DNA of 64,000 nt from NCBI GenBank assembly GCA_017163975.1, contig JAFFSR010000374.1:2218501-2282500 (forward strand), read 5' to 3'. The notes below the pieces were generated by a model. The model was not told where the DNA came from. It saw nothing but the letters and a program-made list of their open reading frames with translations, and did no database searches. The position numbers were made by a program, and so were the translations under genes. How positions within the stretch are numbered: the stretch's first letter is position 1; each line of letters opens with the position of its first letter. Shown here in pieces: positions 21,601 to 31,174 of the stretch. The stretch comes from Anastatus disparis (lineage: Eukaryota > Arthropoda > Insecta > Hymenoptera > Eupelmidae).

Positions 21601-24600
21601 AGTTTTCTTGCAATATTTCATGAATTGTTTTCAAAACCTTGCAGAAACCTCGCTGCAACCTTTCATGAAAGGTTTCTCGCAATATTTCATGAAATGTTTT
21701 ATAAAACCTTGCAAAAACCTCGCTGCAACCTTTCATGAAAGATTCCGTGCAATATTGCTTGAATTATTTTCTGTAACCTTGTAGCAAGTTTGCAGCAATA
21801 TCACACTGAAATGTTTCATGAAACCTCTTAGCAATGTTAAGACAAGATTGCTGCAATCTTGTGACAATATTTCAGCACAATATTTCAGTGAAAGTTTCAT
21901 TGCAATATTTCATGCTGTGTGGGACGTGCAAAATGATGATGACCAGTGCTTCAAGTGGGCGATTTTACCTGCGCTACATCCAACTGATGAGAATGCAAAG
22001 CGAGTCAGTAAATACAAAGATTATGAAGACGAGCTCGACTTTAAAGGAATAGATTTTCCAACTCCAGTAAAACAGGTTGCTAAATTTGAAAATCAGAACG
22101 CTGTCTCTATTAATGTATACATACTAAAGAAGTCTGACATCAACTATTCAGTGCATCCATGTCATGTAACCTCTCTCAAAAAGGAACTTCACGTCAATTT
22201 ATTACTTATTCAAGACGTCTACGTTGACGATGATGAAGAAGCCGGCAGCAATGACGGGGACTCACTACCCAAATTCCATTATGTGTGGATCAAGAACTTG
22301 TCACGACTTGTAAGAAAACAAGTAACGAAACATAATAATCATCATTATATCTGCGATAGATGTCTACATTTCTTCAATAAGGAAGAGAAATTCAAGAATC
22401 ATGTAGTGGACTGCCAGCAGATGAACAAATGCAGGATTCAATTGCTTTCGGAGGAGGATAATATGTTGTCTTTCCGTAACTTCAAAAACAAGACTAAAGT
22501 CCCATTCACCATCTATGCGGATTTCGAGTACTTGTTAAAACCTGTGGAGGACGATGTAAAAGTCTATCAACAACATCAGGCCTACAGCATCGGCTACTAC
22601 GTGAAGTGCAGCTTCGATGATAAAAGGTCCGGCTTCTTCAGCTACAGGCAAGAAAAAGAAGACACGAAGACTCCTGCTCAGTGGTTTGTGGAGAAACTAG
22701 GAGGATTAGCCGATGAACTAAATTCATTGTATACCAATCCAAAACCCATGAATCTTACTAGAGAAGAGGAAGCTGAGTTCAAAGCAGCGAGGTCTTGCCA
22801 TATCTGCAACAAATCTTTTACTCCTGCTGCAATTAAAGTTCGAGATCACTGTCACCTTACTGGGAAATTCAGAGGAGCTGCTCACGAGGAATGCAACATC
22901 AACTTCAAAGACGCACGATTCATCCCAGTAATATTCCACAATTTGACTGGCTATGATTAACACTTCATCATCAAGGATCTCACTACAGCTGACAACTTCA
23001 AAGGACGAGTGCAGCTGATTCCAGAGAATAAGGAGCGCTACATTTCCTTCACCAAATATGTAGAAGAAAACAATGTGAGTTTCCGTTTTCTAGACTCCTT
23101 CAGATTCATGGCATCATCTTTGGAGAAATTGGCCTCGTACCTGGATAGATTCGATATAATAACTCAGACCTTCCACGAATCCAATTATACAGATGAGCAG
23201 ATCAAGCTGTTAGTGAGAAAAGGAGTCTTCCCTTATGGTTATGTAAGTTGTTTTGAAAAGTTGGAAGACAAGGAGCTCCCGTCTAAAGAAGAGTTTTACA
23301 ATAAATTGAACGAGAGCGAGATCAGCATGGAAGATTACGAGCATGCTAAAAATGTGTGGGAAAAGCTCAAGATTAAGACGCTCGGAGAGTATTCAGATGT
23401 CTATTTGAAAACGGATGTACTCTTATTAGCCGACGTCTTTGAAAATTTTAGAGCAACTTGCATGGACGCGTACGGATTGGATCCGGCGCATTATTATACG
23501 ACTCCAGGCTTGACATGGGATGCCATGTTGAAACACACCAACATCAAACTGGAGCTATTAACGGACATCAATATGCTCATGTTTGTGGAGAGAGGTATTA
23601 GAGGAGTCAGCCAATGTTCCAACCGTTACGCCAAGGCCAACAACCAGTATATGGAGGACTATAATCCGGCTGAGGAAGATAAGTACCTCATGTACTTCGA
23701 TGCGAACAATCTGTATGGATAAGCGATGACTCAACATCTACCATATGGAGATTTCAAGTGGGGCAATACGGATTATATCAAGAGCATCTGGAAGTTATCT
23801 CTAAGATCCCTGATGATTCAGATATTGGATATATTTTTGAGGTGAATCTAGAATATCCTGCAGAAATTCACGATGCCCACAAGGATCTGCCTCTATGTCC
23901 TGAACACCAAGCGCCATCTGGTAGCAACCAGAAAAAATTGTTGACGACTCTCCATGATAAAAAACGCTATGTGATCCATTACAAAGCGCTCAAACAAGCA
24001 GCAGAGAACGGACTGATCATCAAGAAGGTACACAGGATGGTACAGTTCAAACAAGGTCCATGGTTAAAGACGTACGTGGATATGAACACGGAAAAAAGGC
24101 AGCGATCGAAGAATGAGTTTGAAAAACTATTCTTCAAACTCATGATCAATGCTGTCTATGGCAAGACCATGGAGAACGAGCGCAAAAGAGTGGATGTTAA
24201 GCTCGTCAACAAATGGAGTGGACGATATGGCGCAGAGGCTTTAATCGCAAGTCCCAACTTCCACAACAGGTCTATATTCGATGAGAATCTCGTGGCAATT
24301 CAGCTAGCTAGGACCGAGATCACGATAAGGAAGCCAATCTACGTGGGTCTTAGCGTATTAGACATCTCCAAGACCTTGATCTACGACTTCCACTACGGCT
24401 ACATGAAGAAGGAGATCGGCAGCAGATGCAAGTTGCTCTATACCGATACGGACAGTCTCATCTATGAGATCAAAGATGGGAACATCTACAATAGGATGAA
24501 GAAGGATATCGAGAAGTTCGATGCTTCTGATTATCCTGCAAATAACCAGTTTGGACTCCCTCTGGCGAACAAGAAGGTCGTAGGACTCATGAAGGATGAA

Positions 24601-25089
24601 TGCGAAGGTAACATCATGACCGAATTTATCGGTCTTCGTAGTAAGATGTATGCCGTCCGCATTCAAAATGAGAAGCCAATCAAGAAAGCAAAGGGAGTCA
24701 AGACATCTGTAGTGAAGACTCGTATAGGTTTCGAGGACTACCGTAACTGTCTGTTCGATGGATCTACGATGCGATGCCATCAAAACAACATTAGATCCAA
24801 GGAGCATCGTGTGCAGACAGTTACAGAGAGCAAGGTCGCGTTAAGTCCTCACGACGATAAGCGTCGTCTGCTTCCCAACACGACCGACACGCTACCTTGG
24901 GGCCATTACTTGGAACTTAACGAACAGGAAGCTCTTGAGATGATGGAGGAGTGGGGAGAAGACATGGTGGGGGTAGCTCCAGAGAGGGGAGAAGCCCTTC
25001 ATAAAGAGCAGCGGCAGCGACCAGAGCTCATTCAGTCGCTCGATGAGCCAGAGTACGAAGAGCCTCCCAACAAAAGACCAAGAGTTTGA
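18602..25089 (+). pseudogene. polB: Protein-primed DNA polymerase B of Polinton 1, interrupted
   Basis: This gene copies the element's linear DNA from a terminal-protein primer. The N-terminal 255 codons (18602-19366) are separated from the rest by the inserted 19367-21923 element; reading resumes in the same frame at 21926. Visible motifs in order: a C2HC-like finger (about 22350-22410); Exo I YADFEY (about 22515); a CHIC..DHCH..C zinc cluster (about 22795-22890); Exo II HNLTGYD (22940-22957); Exo [15 protein letters not shown] (about 23400-23440); Pol A FDANNLYG (about 23698-23719); Pol B KLMINAVYGK (about 24137-24166); Pol C YTDTDS (about 24439-24456). Stops stand at 22958 and 23720, directly after two of these motifs, and a frameshift lies near 23757. 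Catalytic residues are otherwise retained. Confidence 0.95.
19367..21923. mobile_element. Tandem-repeat element with 16-bp inverted ends
   Basis: It opens CCCACACAGCATGAAAG and closes with the inverse, CTGTGTGGG preceded by TTTCATG. A 2-bp duplication AC flanks it (19365-19366 and 21924-21925). Inside are degenerate tandem units, mainly about 67-70 bp (20690-21790) built from CTTTCATGAAAGG-type palindromes and CTTGCAATATTTCATGAAAT. A different short-unit array covers 19385-20050, and 20050-20480 is a non-repeated spacer. The 17-base string TCCGCGCTAGAACCCGG occurs twice. There is no transposase. It interrupts the polymerase gene. A second element with the same ends but different repeats is at 34518-36581. 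Confidence 0.8.
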
Positions 25090-25170
25090 AGAGCATCATA
25101 TTATGTAAGTATTATAATAAAGTCTTGTATATTTATTATAATACAATAAAATACTTTTCTCTTTTTCAGA

Positions 25171-25464
25171 ATGGACTTTGCAATGCTCAATAGGATTTGC
25201 TCCAACACCTTCCTTCCGAAGAAGAACTTGTCGGAGTTAGAGAAGGGTCAAACCTACATGGTCACCAGTCTAAGACAAGTCGGCACCAAATTCGGTTTGA
25301 GAGTAGTAATCACCATCAAAGAAGAATTCCAAGTCTTCTTACCGGATCGAGTGTCTAAGGCGCTGGAGAAGAACGATGAGTTGTTTAACGAATTAGCAGC
25401 TAAGGCTAACAAATACGCCTTATTTATATTGTACCATGGAGATAATAAGTATGAATTTTGTTAA
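25171..25464 (+). CDS. Small OB-like protein (putative ssDNA-binding)
   Basis: Ninety-seven residues, intact. The sequence has alternating strands (GQTYMVTSLRQVGTKFG, LRVVITI, FQVFLPDRV) of the kind seen in OB-fold single-strand binding proteins. It follows the polymerase gene and is preceded directly by a probable 65-nt intron (25105-25169, GTAAGT to TTTTTCAG), so its message has a spliced leader from the end of the polymerase region. Similar small proteins occur in insect Polintons as far as I recall, without assigned function. The ssDNA-binding role fits a partner of a protein-primed polymerase, but it is inference. Its 3' side carries copy C of the 3'-end element. Confidence 0.7.
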   Translation: MDFAMLNRICSNTFLPKKNLSELEKGQTYMVTSLRQVGTKFGLRVVITIKEEFQVFLPDRVSKALEKNDELFNELAAKANKYALFILYHGDNKYEFC

Positions 25465-25487
25465 TTGTAAATAAAAAAAAAAATAAA

Positions 25488-25637
25488 GAGAAAGTTCATG
25501 GAGGGGAAAACGAGTCATGGGTTAGTCCTATATAGTGAATTCGTCCATTATGTAAGGCTAACAAATGATGATTTCATTGGTTGTTCCTCACAGGTATAGG
25601 CGAAGGTGGGGGCCTTACCACTTTCTCTTTATTTATT
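25488..25637 (+). repeat. 3'-end element, copy C (sense after OB-like gene)
   Basis: It opens GAGAAAGTTCATGGAGGGG, has an extra insert of about 70 bases, then GGTTGTTCCTCACAGGTATA, GGCGAAGGTGGGGGCC and TTACCACTTTCTC. The first and last eight bases (GAGAAAGT/ACTTTCTC) are perfectly complementary. It fills the gap between the converging OB-like and integrase genes and ends just short of the integrase stop. Confidence 0.75.
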
Positions 25638-25638
25638 C

Positions 25639-26556
25639 TTAATTATCAAACTTATTAATCCAGCTATTGTGAGAAGCATCAAAACCAAGCCATTTTACAT
25701 AGACTTGATTGCCACGTTTCTTCGAAACTTTTTGTACAAGGTATACATCTGAATACATTGCTTTCTGGAGTTCCTGCTCATAGAAGCCGCCAGTGATAGG
25801 CTGATCGCGATAATCTTTAAGATGGTAAGTTACTGGATTAGTTGCTGCCACTTTAGTTATTGTAAATATCTCTGTGGACCAGTTAGGTGTATATCCTTTT
25901 TCAAATAATTGCTTCACGTTACTAACTCTAACTTTATCACCAACTTTGAACTTTGGCTTTTTAGTTGGAATAATTTTTTTATTGAAACGTTTGAGAACTT
26001 CTGCTTCGTTAGTAGCTGTAACTTCCTTGGGTTTCATACCGATAGTTCGATGTTTTCTATCATTGTAAGCTATTATTAGCTTAGGTAAAATATCAAGCCA
26101 TTTATAGTTTCCACGTAAACTAAACTCTACCCACATCTTATTTTTCAGTGTACGATTAAAACGTTCACAAATGGATGCTTTAAGATTGCTGTACGTAGAG
26201 TATAAATTAATCTTGTATTTTTCCATGAGACTTTGAAAATACGTATTATAGAACTCTTTACCTTTATCTGTTTGTAAATTCTTTGGTACTCGACCTTTAC
26301 GTAAAATAAATTTCACAGCATCAGCGACATCTTGTCCAGTTTTTCTTTTAACAGGAACTGCCCACGCATACTTTGAAAATACATCTATTACGGTAAGCAT
26401 ATATTTAAATCCTTTATTCTCTTTAGAATAAGGTTGCATTTCTACTAGATCCGCTTGCCATGTCTCGTCCAAACCTCGCACATCGAATTTTCGACGTGGA
26501 TAATTACGACGTGCTGGCTTATGAAGCTCTTCTACAAGTCTATGACGTTGTTCCAT
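25639..26556 (-). CDS. Polinton integrase with chromodomain
   Basis: Retrovirus-like integrase that inserts the element and makes the 6-bp target duplication. 305 residues, intact. The catalytic triad is visible: Asp in WQADLVEM, Asp in LQTDKGKEF and Glu in ASICERFNRTLK. A C-terminal chromodomain-like stretch follows (YLVQKVSKKRGNQVYVKWLG). No HHCC zinc domain is evident upstream of the core in this frame. Its 5' end overlaps the end of the fibre-like gene by 25 bases. It is the first of four genes on the minus strand facing the OB-like gene. Confidence 0.93.
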   Translation of the reverse strand: MEQRHRLVEELHKPARRNYPRRKFDVRGLDETWQADLVEMQPYSKENKGFKYMLTVIDVFSKYAWAVPVKRKTGQDVADAVKFILRKGRVPKNLQTDKGKEFYNTYFQSLMEKYKINLYSTYSNLKASICERFNRTLKNKMWVEFSLRGNYKWLDILPKLIIAYNDRKHRTIGMKPKEVTATNEAEVLKRFNKKIIPTKKPKFKVGDKVRVSNVKQLFEKGYTPNWSTEIFTITKVAATNPVTYHLKDYRDQPITGGFYEQELQKAMYSDVYLVQKVSKKRGNQVYVKWLGFDASHNSWINKFDN

Positions 26557-26927
26557 CGATGGTTATCGACTGACTGTTTTGCACTAACAGTGATAATGCC
26601 TCCTTTTATAGTCTCAATTTCCAACTGGCTTTGTATGAATTTCTTATCGAGTTCATCTCTATGCATCTCTACGATTTTATTTAGATTATTAAGATCACTT
26701 CTCAAACTAGATATTGAATCTAATAATCTTTGAACTTCCAAACGTACGAAACGTTGTAAAGTATCTAAATTTACAGCTTCATTGAGTTGAGTAGGTGACG
26801 CGAGATTACAAAGTCTCTTATTCTCCAAGTCATACTGACCATCAGATGTGATTTCATATCCAACACCTGGAGGACCACGATCGCCCTCGCTTTGTTTAAG
26901 ATTATGTCCGAATACGTCGACACTCAT
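26532..26927 (-). CDS. Fibre-like coiled-coil protein of Polinton 1
   Basis: 131 residues, intact. The N-terminus (MSVDVFGHNLKQ) is followed by a collagen-like GDRGPPGVG, then YDLENKRLCNLASPTQLNEA. About 65 residues of heptad-rich sequence (LDSISSLRSDLNNLNKIVEM...) predict a coiled coil. Short collagen-like plus coiled-coil proteins of this kind recur in insect Polintons as I recall. A trimeric virion fibre is a reasonable inference from the context between integrase and capsid-related genes, not shown by the sequence. Confidence 0.7.
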   Translation of the reverse strand: MSVDVFGHNLKQSEGDRGPPGVGYEITSDGQYDLENKRLCNLASPTQLNEAVNLDTLQRFVRLEVQRLLDSISSLRSDLNNLNKIVEMHRDELDKKFIQSQLEIETIKGGIITVSAKQSVDNHRWNNVIDL

Positions 26928-26957
26928 CTTGATAATGTTTAAGTATTCACTTGTGTC

Positions 26958-27860
26958 TCAGTATATATAGCCAGCTTCTCGCAGTTCTTCGATGATTGAA
27001 TGAATCTCGTTTATATGACTAGGGTTTCCAGCTTCTCTCTCGGCTATGAGTAATCGTAACCGATCGACAAGTTCATTAGGATCGTCCCAATATACGTAAT
27101 CCATTAACAAATCCCTTCTAGCAACTTTGTATCGAGGTAATAGTCCACCACCACGTTTAAACATAGGAGCAATGATGTTATCAAATTTCTTGCTTCTGTG
27201 AGCACGAATCTGTTCATCGCTTCTGTAACGTCTCTTGTGAGCACTAGTAGCTTCGAGAATTCGTCGATAGTTCTCCATATCAGTTGAACTCACGTTTTGC
27301 TGATAAGGCTGTTTTGCCAATATCAACTCTAGCAAACCATCAGATCTAGGATATTTCACATTTTTAACTTTTACATATCTATTTTCAAAGTAAATAGGTG
27401 AGTCGCCTATTAGGTATTTGTCATCTTCTTTACGAACACCATAAATTTTATCTAAATCCTTGGTTTGATTTTTCATGAGTTTGAGAATATACTTGTTATT
27501 GTCCGTTCCGCTATTTTCATCATCACTGAGAGCTGATTCAAATTCTGTATCCGTGTGTGGTCGAACAGTTTCATTCAAAGATGCTTCATCGGACTCGTAA
27601 GATTTCTCTGCAATGCTATCATTATTTACACTCATGACATCAGTAGCTTGTTCCTTGGTTTCAAGATTTTGAGATTTTTTAGATGTCTCAACAAGTTTCT
27701 GTAGAGGATCGACTATTGGTTTGAAAGTTTCTCCAATTGCTTTCTCGAAATCATCCTTTCCATATTTCAAAAGATTGTATTTACGCTTGACTGCATTTCT
27801 CGCTTTGATAAGTTGATGCAGTATATCTTTTCTCCGGCGAATGTCGGCCGTGTTGTCGAT
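26958..27860 (-). pseudogene. DUF8207-like Polinton protein, start codon lost
   Basis: The reading frame is open from 27860 to 26958 (about 300 codons) but contains no ATG before the conserved region. The frame is bounded upstream by TGA (27863-27861), and only a TTG at 27770 could start it in frame. The protein is charged. Its central part (YGVRKEDDKYLIGDSPIYFEN) resembles a domain common in insect Polinton proteins that I know as DUF8207. The C-terminal part contains a KRGGGLLPRY segment and a leucine-rich end. Function unknown; it is probably a virion component because it is always near capsid genes. Loss of the start is the only defect seen. Confidence 0.65.
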
Positions 27861-27892
27861 TCAACGTTCAATCGTGGAATGTCATGACTACA

Positions 27893-28597
27893 CTAAGAGT
27901 GTGCTATATTTATAGCAAAACAGTCGAAGCCCTTTCTATACCTGCCAGCATTGATTGAACTATCTTTTTCAATCATCAAGAAACCATACTTATCATCGGT
28001 CCAACATCGTAAACGTAGGCTTTTAAATTGTGCATAAGTCATGTCCGAATTTACGTGATCATCGTACAGATGTCTCAAGTTGACATCATCTTGTCGGAAA
28101 ATTATTAATAAATTTACATTGTCTCTTACAAGATGTTTCGGTACATGAGCATAAGATTGACAGAGATAGAAATAGTCGACGTTTTTATGTCTCCCCATGC
28201 AAAAAAATGCTCTCACATTATCCTGTTTCTCGCAAGCTATATCATCGAATACCATTATGGAATTAGGTAAGGCATCGTCAGGTGATACTACTGATTCGTG
28301 TTCGTTGAATGGAAAATATTGTATACCGTCTATCGGTTCGAGGAGTTCCTTCAAATACTTATACTTTGGTTAATTTAGAGACTTCGAGTAGACATATACG
28401 TTCTCGAATCTTATTCCATTAGGATGTGTAATCATTGCGAGTAGGCTATTAGTTTTATCGCAGTTAGATGGTTCACAAAATATGGCTCAAATACTATCCG
28501 GAAGTAAGTCTCCGTGCCTCTTTGTCTTTTTTTCCTGCTCGACTATCGTGTCAAAATTTACGATTGGAAGTTTAACCGGATGTTCTTTGAAATTCAT
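27893..28597 (-). pseudogene. Genome-packaging ATPase (FtsK/HerA type), broken
   Basis: The frame runs 235 codons from ATG 28597 to the end at 27893, with two in-frame stops (about codons 37 and 74). The P-loop is degenerate: EPSNCDKT where a GPSNCGKT-type Walker A is expected, so both glycines are lost. Walker B is intact as SIMVFDDIACE, and a sensor-like YLCQSYAHVPKHLVRDN follows. The protein would pump DNA into the capsid. The start lies only 41 bases from the TATA box of the divergent PLA2-like gene. Confidence 0.88.
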
Positions 28598-28637
28598 GTT
28601 GATGCAATTAGATCTCAAACAAGAGTGATCGATTTAG

Positions 28638-28676
28638 TATAAATAGAGGCCTTATATACTCTCACAAGCATCAGTC
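28638..28676. promoter_or_regulatory. Divergent promoter between ATPase and PLA2-like genes
   Basis: AGTATAAATAGAGG (TATAAATA at 28638-28645) is followed about 35 bases later by ATCAGTC. The same motif reads TATTTATA on the minus strand, 41 bases before the ATPase start, so one AT box may serve both directions. Confidence 0.6.
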
Positions 28677-28698
28677 TTCACTTAACCTTCATAGGGTG

Positions 28699-29512
28699 AT
28701 GATCGTACATTATCAACAACGACAACGTCGACGTGGCCGAGGTTTTCTCAATAAAGTCATCAACAGTCTTCCGTTCGAACTTCATATTCCAGGATATCAG
28801 TACTGCGGACCAGGTACAAAATTAGCTAAACGATTAGCTCGAGGTGATACAGGAATCAATCTTCTTGACAAGGCTTGTAAGGAGCACGATATAGCTTATT
28901 CGCAAAACCGCGAGGACATTGAAGCGAGAAACACTGCAGACAAAGTGTTGGCAGAGAGTAAAATCAAAGGACGCAACCATAGGAGAGAAAGCAGTTGCTT
29001 TTGCTGTTAGTAAAGCAATGAAGTTAAAGTCTACATTCGGTATGGGTATGAGAAAGAAGAAGGGAGCAGCCATTACATTCAATAATGTAGTAAAAGCTGC
29101 CTCAAAATCGATAGTTCCCAGCAATTGTGCTCGTTAAGTTATTTTAGCATTGAAAGGTGTACGTAGTGCCGTTAAAGCAGCAGGTGGTAAAGAAAACGTT
29201 AAGATTCCACGCAAACTACCAATCCTAAAGAAAGTTGGAGGATTTTTACCATTTCTCATACCGTTATTTGCCGGTTTGTGTGCAGTTGGTGGTATTGCAG
29301 GTGGCGCTGCTGGTATAGCTAAGGCAGTTAACGATTCTAAATCTGCCAATTCACAATTAGAGGAGATTAAGAGACATAATAAGAAAATGGAAGAAATAGC
29401 TCTCGGTAAAGGGGTTTATTTACAGCCAAGTAAGAGTGGACTTGGGCTTCGTCTGAAACCTTACCATGGTAAAGGTTTAAAAAAAAAAGATCGACGAAGT
29501 AAGATTGCCTGA
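28699..29512 (+). pseudogene. PLA2-like minor capsid protein, frameshifted
   Basis: Starts at ATG 28699. The phospholipase A2-like core is visible: YCGPGTKL (calcium loop), then LDKACKEHDIAYSQ with the catalytic His-Asp pair, as in parvovirus VP1 and other Polintons, where it is thought to breach membranes during entry. Frame shifts occur near 28945-29000 and again near 29140. The third segment (29150-29512) has a long hydrophobic Gly/Ala-rich stretch (FLPFLIPLFAGLCAVGGIAG) that predicts a membrane segment, then a basic tail. The reading passes toward the protease frame, so PLA2, membrane segment and protease may once have been one translation unit. Confidence 0.85.
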
Positions 29513-29867
29513 GAGAGCTCTCACTGACGCTGATATCATCAAGTATGCTAAAATTTTGAAAATTCCAAACTTTCGAGGAGTTTTTATGCGAAATGCATTA
29601 CCAAAAAGTGGTCCTCGTTATCGTGAATCGGCCATTGTTAATCTTGATGATGCAGATGGACCAGGAACTCATTGGGTAGCTTATCGAAAACGAGGAAATA
29701 GCGTAGTCTATTTCGATAGTTTTGGAGATCTTCAGCCACCTTTAGATTTGATGTTGTACTTGGGTGTTGATGAAATCAAGTACAACCCTCAAAGATACCA
29801 AGACTTCAATACATTTAATTGTGGTCATCTTTGTCTAAAGTTCTTGTGCAAAACTCTTGGTATATAA
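29505..29867 (+). CDS. Adenain-like cysteine protease
   Basis: About 120 residues, no internal break. The family (adenovirus maturation protease, Ulp1-related) cleaves capsid precursors. Visible catalytic elements: His in GPGTHWVAY, acidic residue in VYFDSFG and the nucleophile region FNCGHLCLKFLC. The stated start is TTG; no ATG precedes the conserved LPERALTDADIIKY. The same frame is open a little upstream, so it was probably translated as the end of the PLA2-like reading frame or from a lost start. Ends just before the penton gene. Confidence 0.88.
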   Translation: MPERALTDADIIKYAKILKIPNFRGVFMRNALPKSGPRYRESAIVNLDDADGPGTHWVAYRKRGNSVVYFDSFGDLQPPLDLMLYLGVDEIKYNPQRYQDFNTFNCGHLCLKFLCKTLGI

Positions 29868-29914
29868 GGCAAGAAGCATGCGAATATCGGCTTATTATAA
29901 GTTTAACAGTCATC

Positions 29915-30986
29915 ATGGAAGATTCATTGACGTTAAGAAGGGGCCGAATTATCTGTCTTTGTCTAAAAGCATTTTTCATCATTTATGTAAACACTATACA
30001 GTATAACAAGAAAAAAATAGCAGCCCCCGCTAGATATTAGTATAATAAGTAAATTTTGTAATAACAACCAAATTTTTTCACTGCGTAGTTTTTGAATAAT
30101 CAGAGACCTACCAAAAAAAGATAGGTTATATTCTAGATTGCTAGTAGGTCTCTAATTAGTCAAAAACTATGCGGTAAAAAATTTGGTTGTTATTACAAAA
30201 TTTACTAATTATACTAATATCTAGCGGGGGCTGCTATTTTATTCTTGTTATACCGGATAGTGTTTACATAAATGATGAAAAACGCTATTAGACAAAGACG
30301 GATAGTTCGACCCCTTCTTAAGTCTTTCGGATACATCATCTATACTCGAAGCACAATATTTTCCGCCTATTGAACTTTCTCCCGATACAAATTATGTTCT
30401 TGGTTTAGTTGCTTTCATGACCTTCAATTTAATACCTAACATTGATGAGGGTAGCAATCTATTCCATGTTGGTAAAGAAGAAATTACTTTACCGACAGAT
30501 AGTTACGAGATCGAAGACATAGAAAATTATCTTAGCGAGACTTTGACACACAAGAATATCTCAATCAGTATAGAACCTAACAATAATACTCTTCGTAGCG
30601 AAATAAAGTGCAATCAACCGATTGATTTTCGATCAAAAAATTCTATAGGATCTTTATTGGGATTCGCTAAGCGTCTTCTCGAAGCAGACGTCACTCATAG
30701 TTCAGATTTACCAGTAGCCATCTTGAAGGTCAACGCTCTACAAATAGAGTGTGACATCACCTGCGGTGGGTATATAAACGGTCAACGAGTGCACACGATA
30801 CACGAGTTCTTCCCAGCAGTACCGCCAGGATATAAGATCATCGAAGTTCCTTCACCGGTCATTTACCTTTCGATCGTCTTCAAGAGCATAGATCACATTC
30901 AAGTGCGCATAGTCGATCAAGACGGACAACTTGTTAATTTTGGAGGAGAAATTATTAGCATCAGATTACATCTTAAACAAGCGTAA
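29915..30986 (+). pseudogene. Penton (single jelly-roll minor capsid) protein, interrupted
   Basis: The C-terminal part (open from about 30340, ATG at 30417, stop at 30986) is intact and beta-rich. It corresponds to the minor capsid protein placed before the major capsid protein in Polintons. The N-terminal coding part lies at about 29915-30000 and is separated from the rest by a palindrome (29933-30321) that contains an inverted second copy of that coding segment. The present reading from 29915 ends at a stop within the palindrome. The frame is thus disrupted although most residues are still encoded. Confidence 0.75.
29933..30321. repeat. 389-bp palindrome with an embedded MITE
   Basis: Two inverted arms meet at about 30127. 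The inner part (30018-30236) begins TAGCAGCCCCCGCTAG at both ends and looks like a foldback MITE. The outer parts (29933-30017 and 30237-30321) are inverted copies of penton coding sequence differing by roughly 8-10% by eye. The outer duplication is not part of a normal MITE. Confidence 0.8.
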
Positions 30987-31021
30987 TGGGCATTGTATTC
31001 AATTCTAAAGTTGGAAAAGGC

Positions 31022-31057
31022 TATAAAAGCAGATCAAGATGGAAACCAACCATCAGT
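31022..31057 (+). promoter_or_regulatory. TATA and initiator of the major capsid gene
   Basis: GGCTATAAAAGC (TATAAAAG at 31022-31029) and TCAGT (31053-31057), 33 bases from TATA start to the initiator A. The context ATCAGTCAG matches the initiator of the PLA2-like gene. A TTTACAG acceptor just before the ATG at 31175 suggests a leader intron; its donor is unclear. Confidence 0.65.
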
Positions 31058-31174
31058 CAGCCAAGAGCAGAGGAATCGCTAACACGGCAAAACATACAGT
31101 TTCTAAGGAGTCTCGGCCTTCGCGTCGTCCCTGGTGAAAAATAACTTGTTCATTCTTTTGTTGTTTACAGAAAA

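Noticed and set aside
19567..21784. Many 60-85 codon reading frames on both strands
   Set aside because: They arise from the tandem units of the inserted element; the same peptides recur with each unit and there is no start or domain logic.
31134..31170. Leader intron before the major capsid gene using the nearest GT
   Set aside because: It would be only 37 nt, too short for a normal insect intron; an intron with another donor remains possible.
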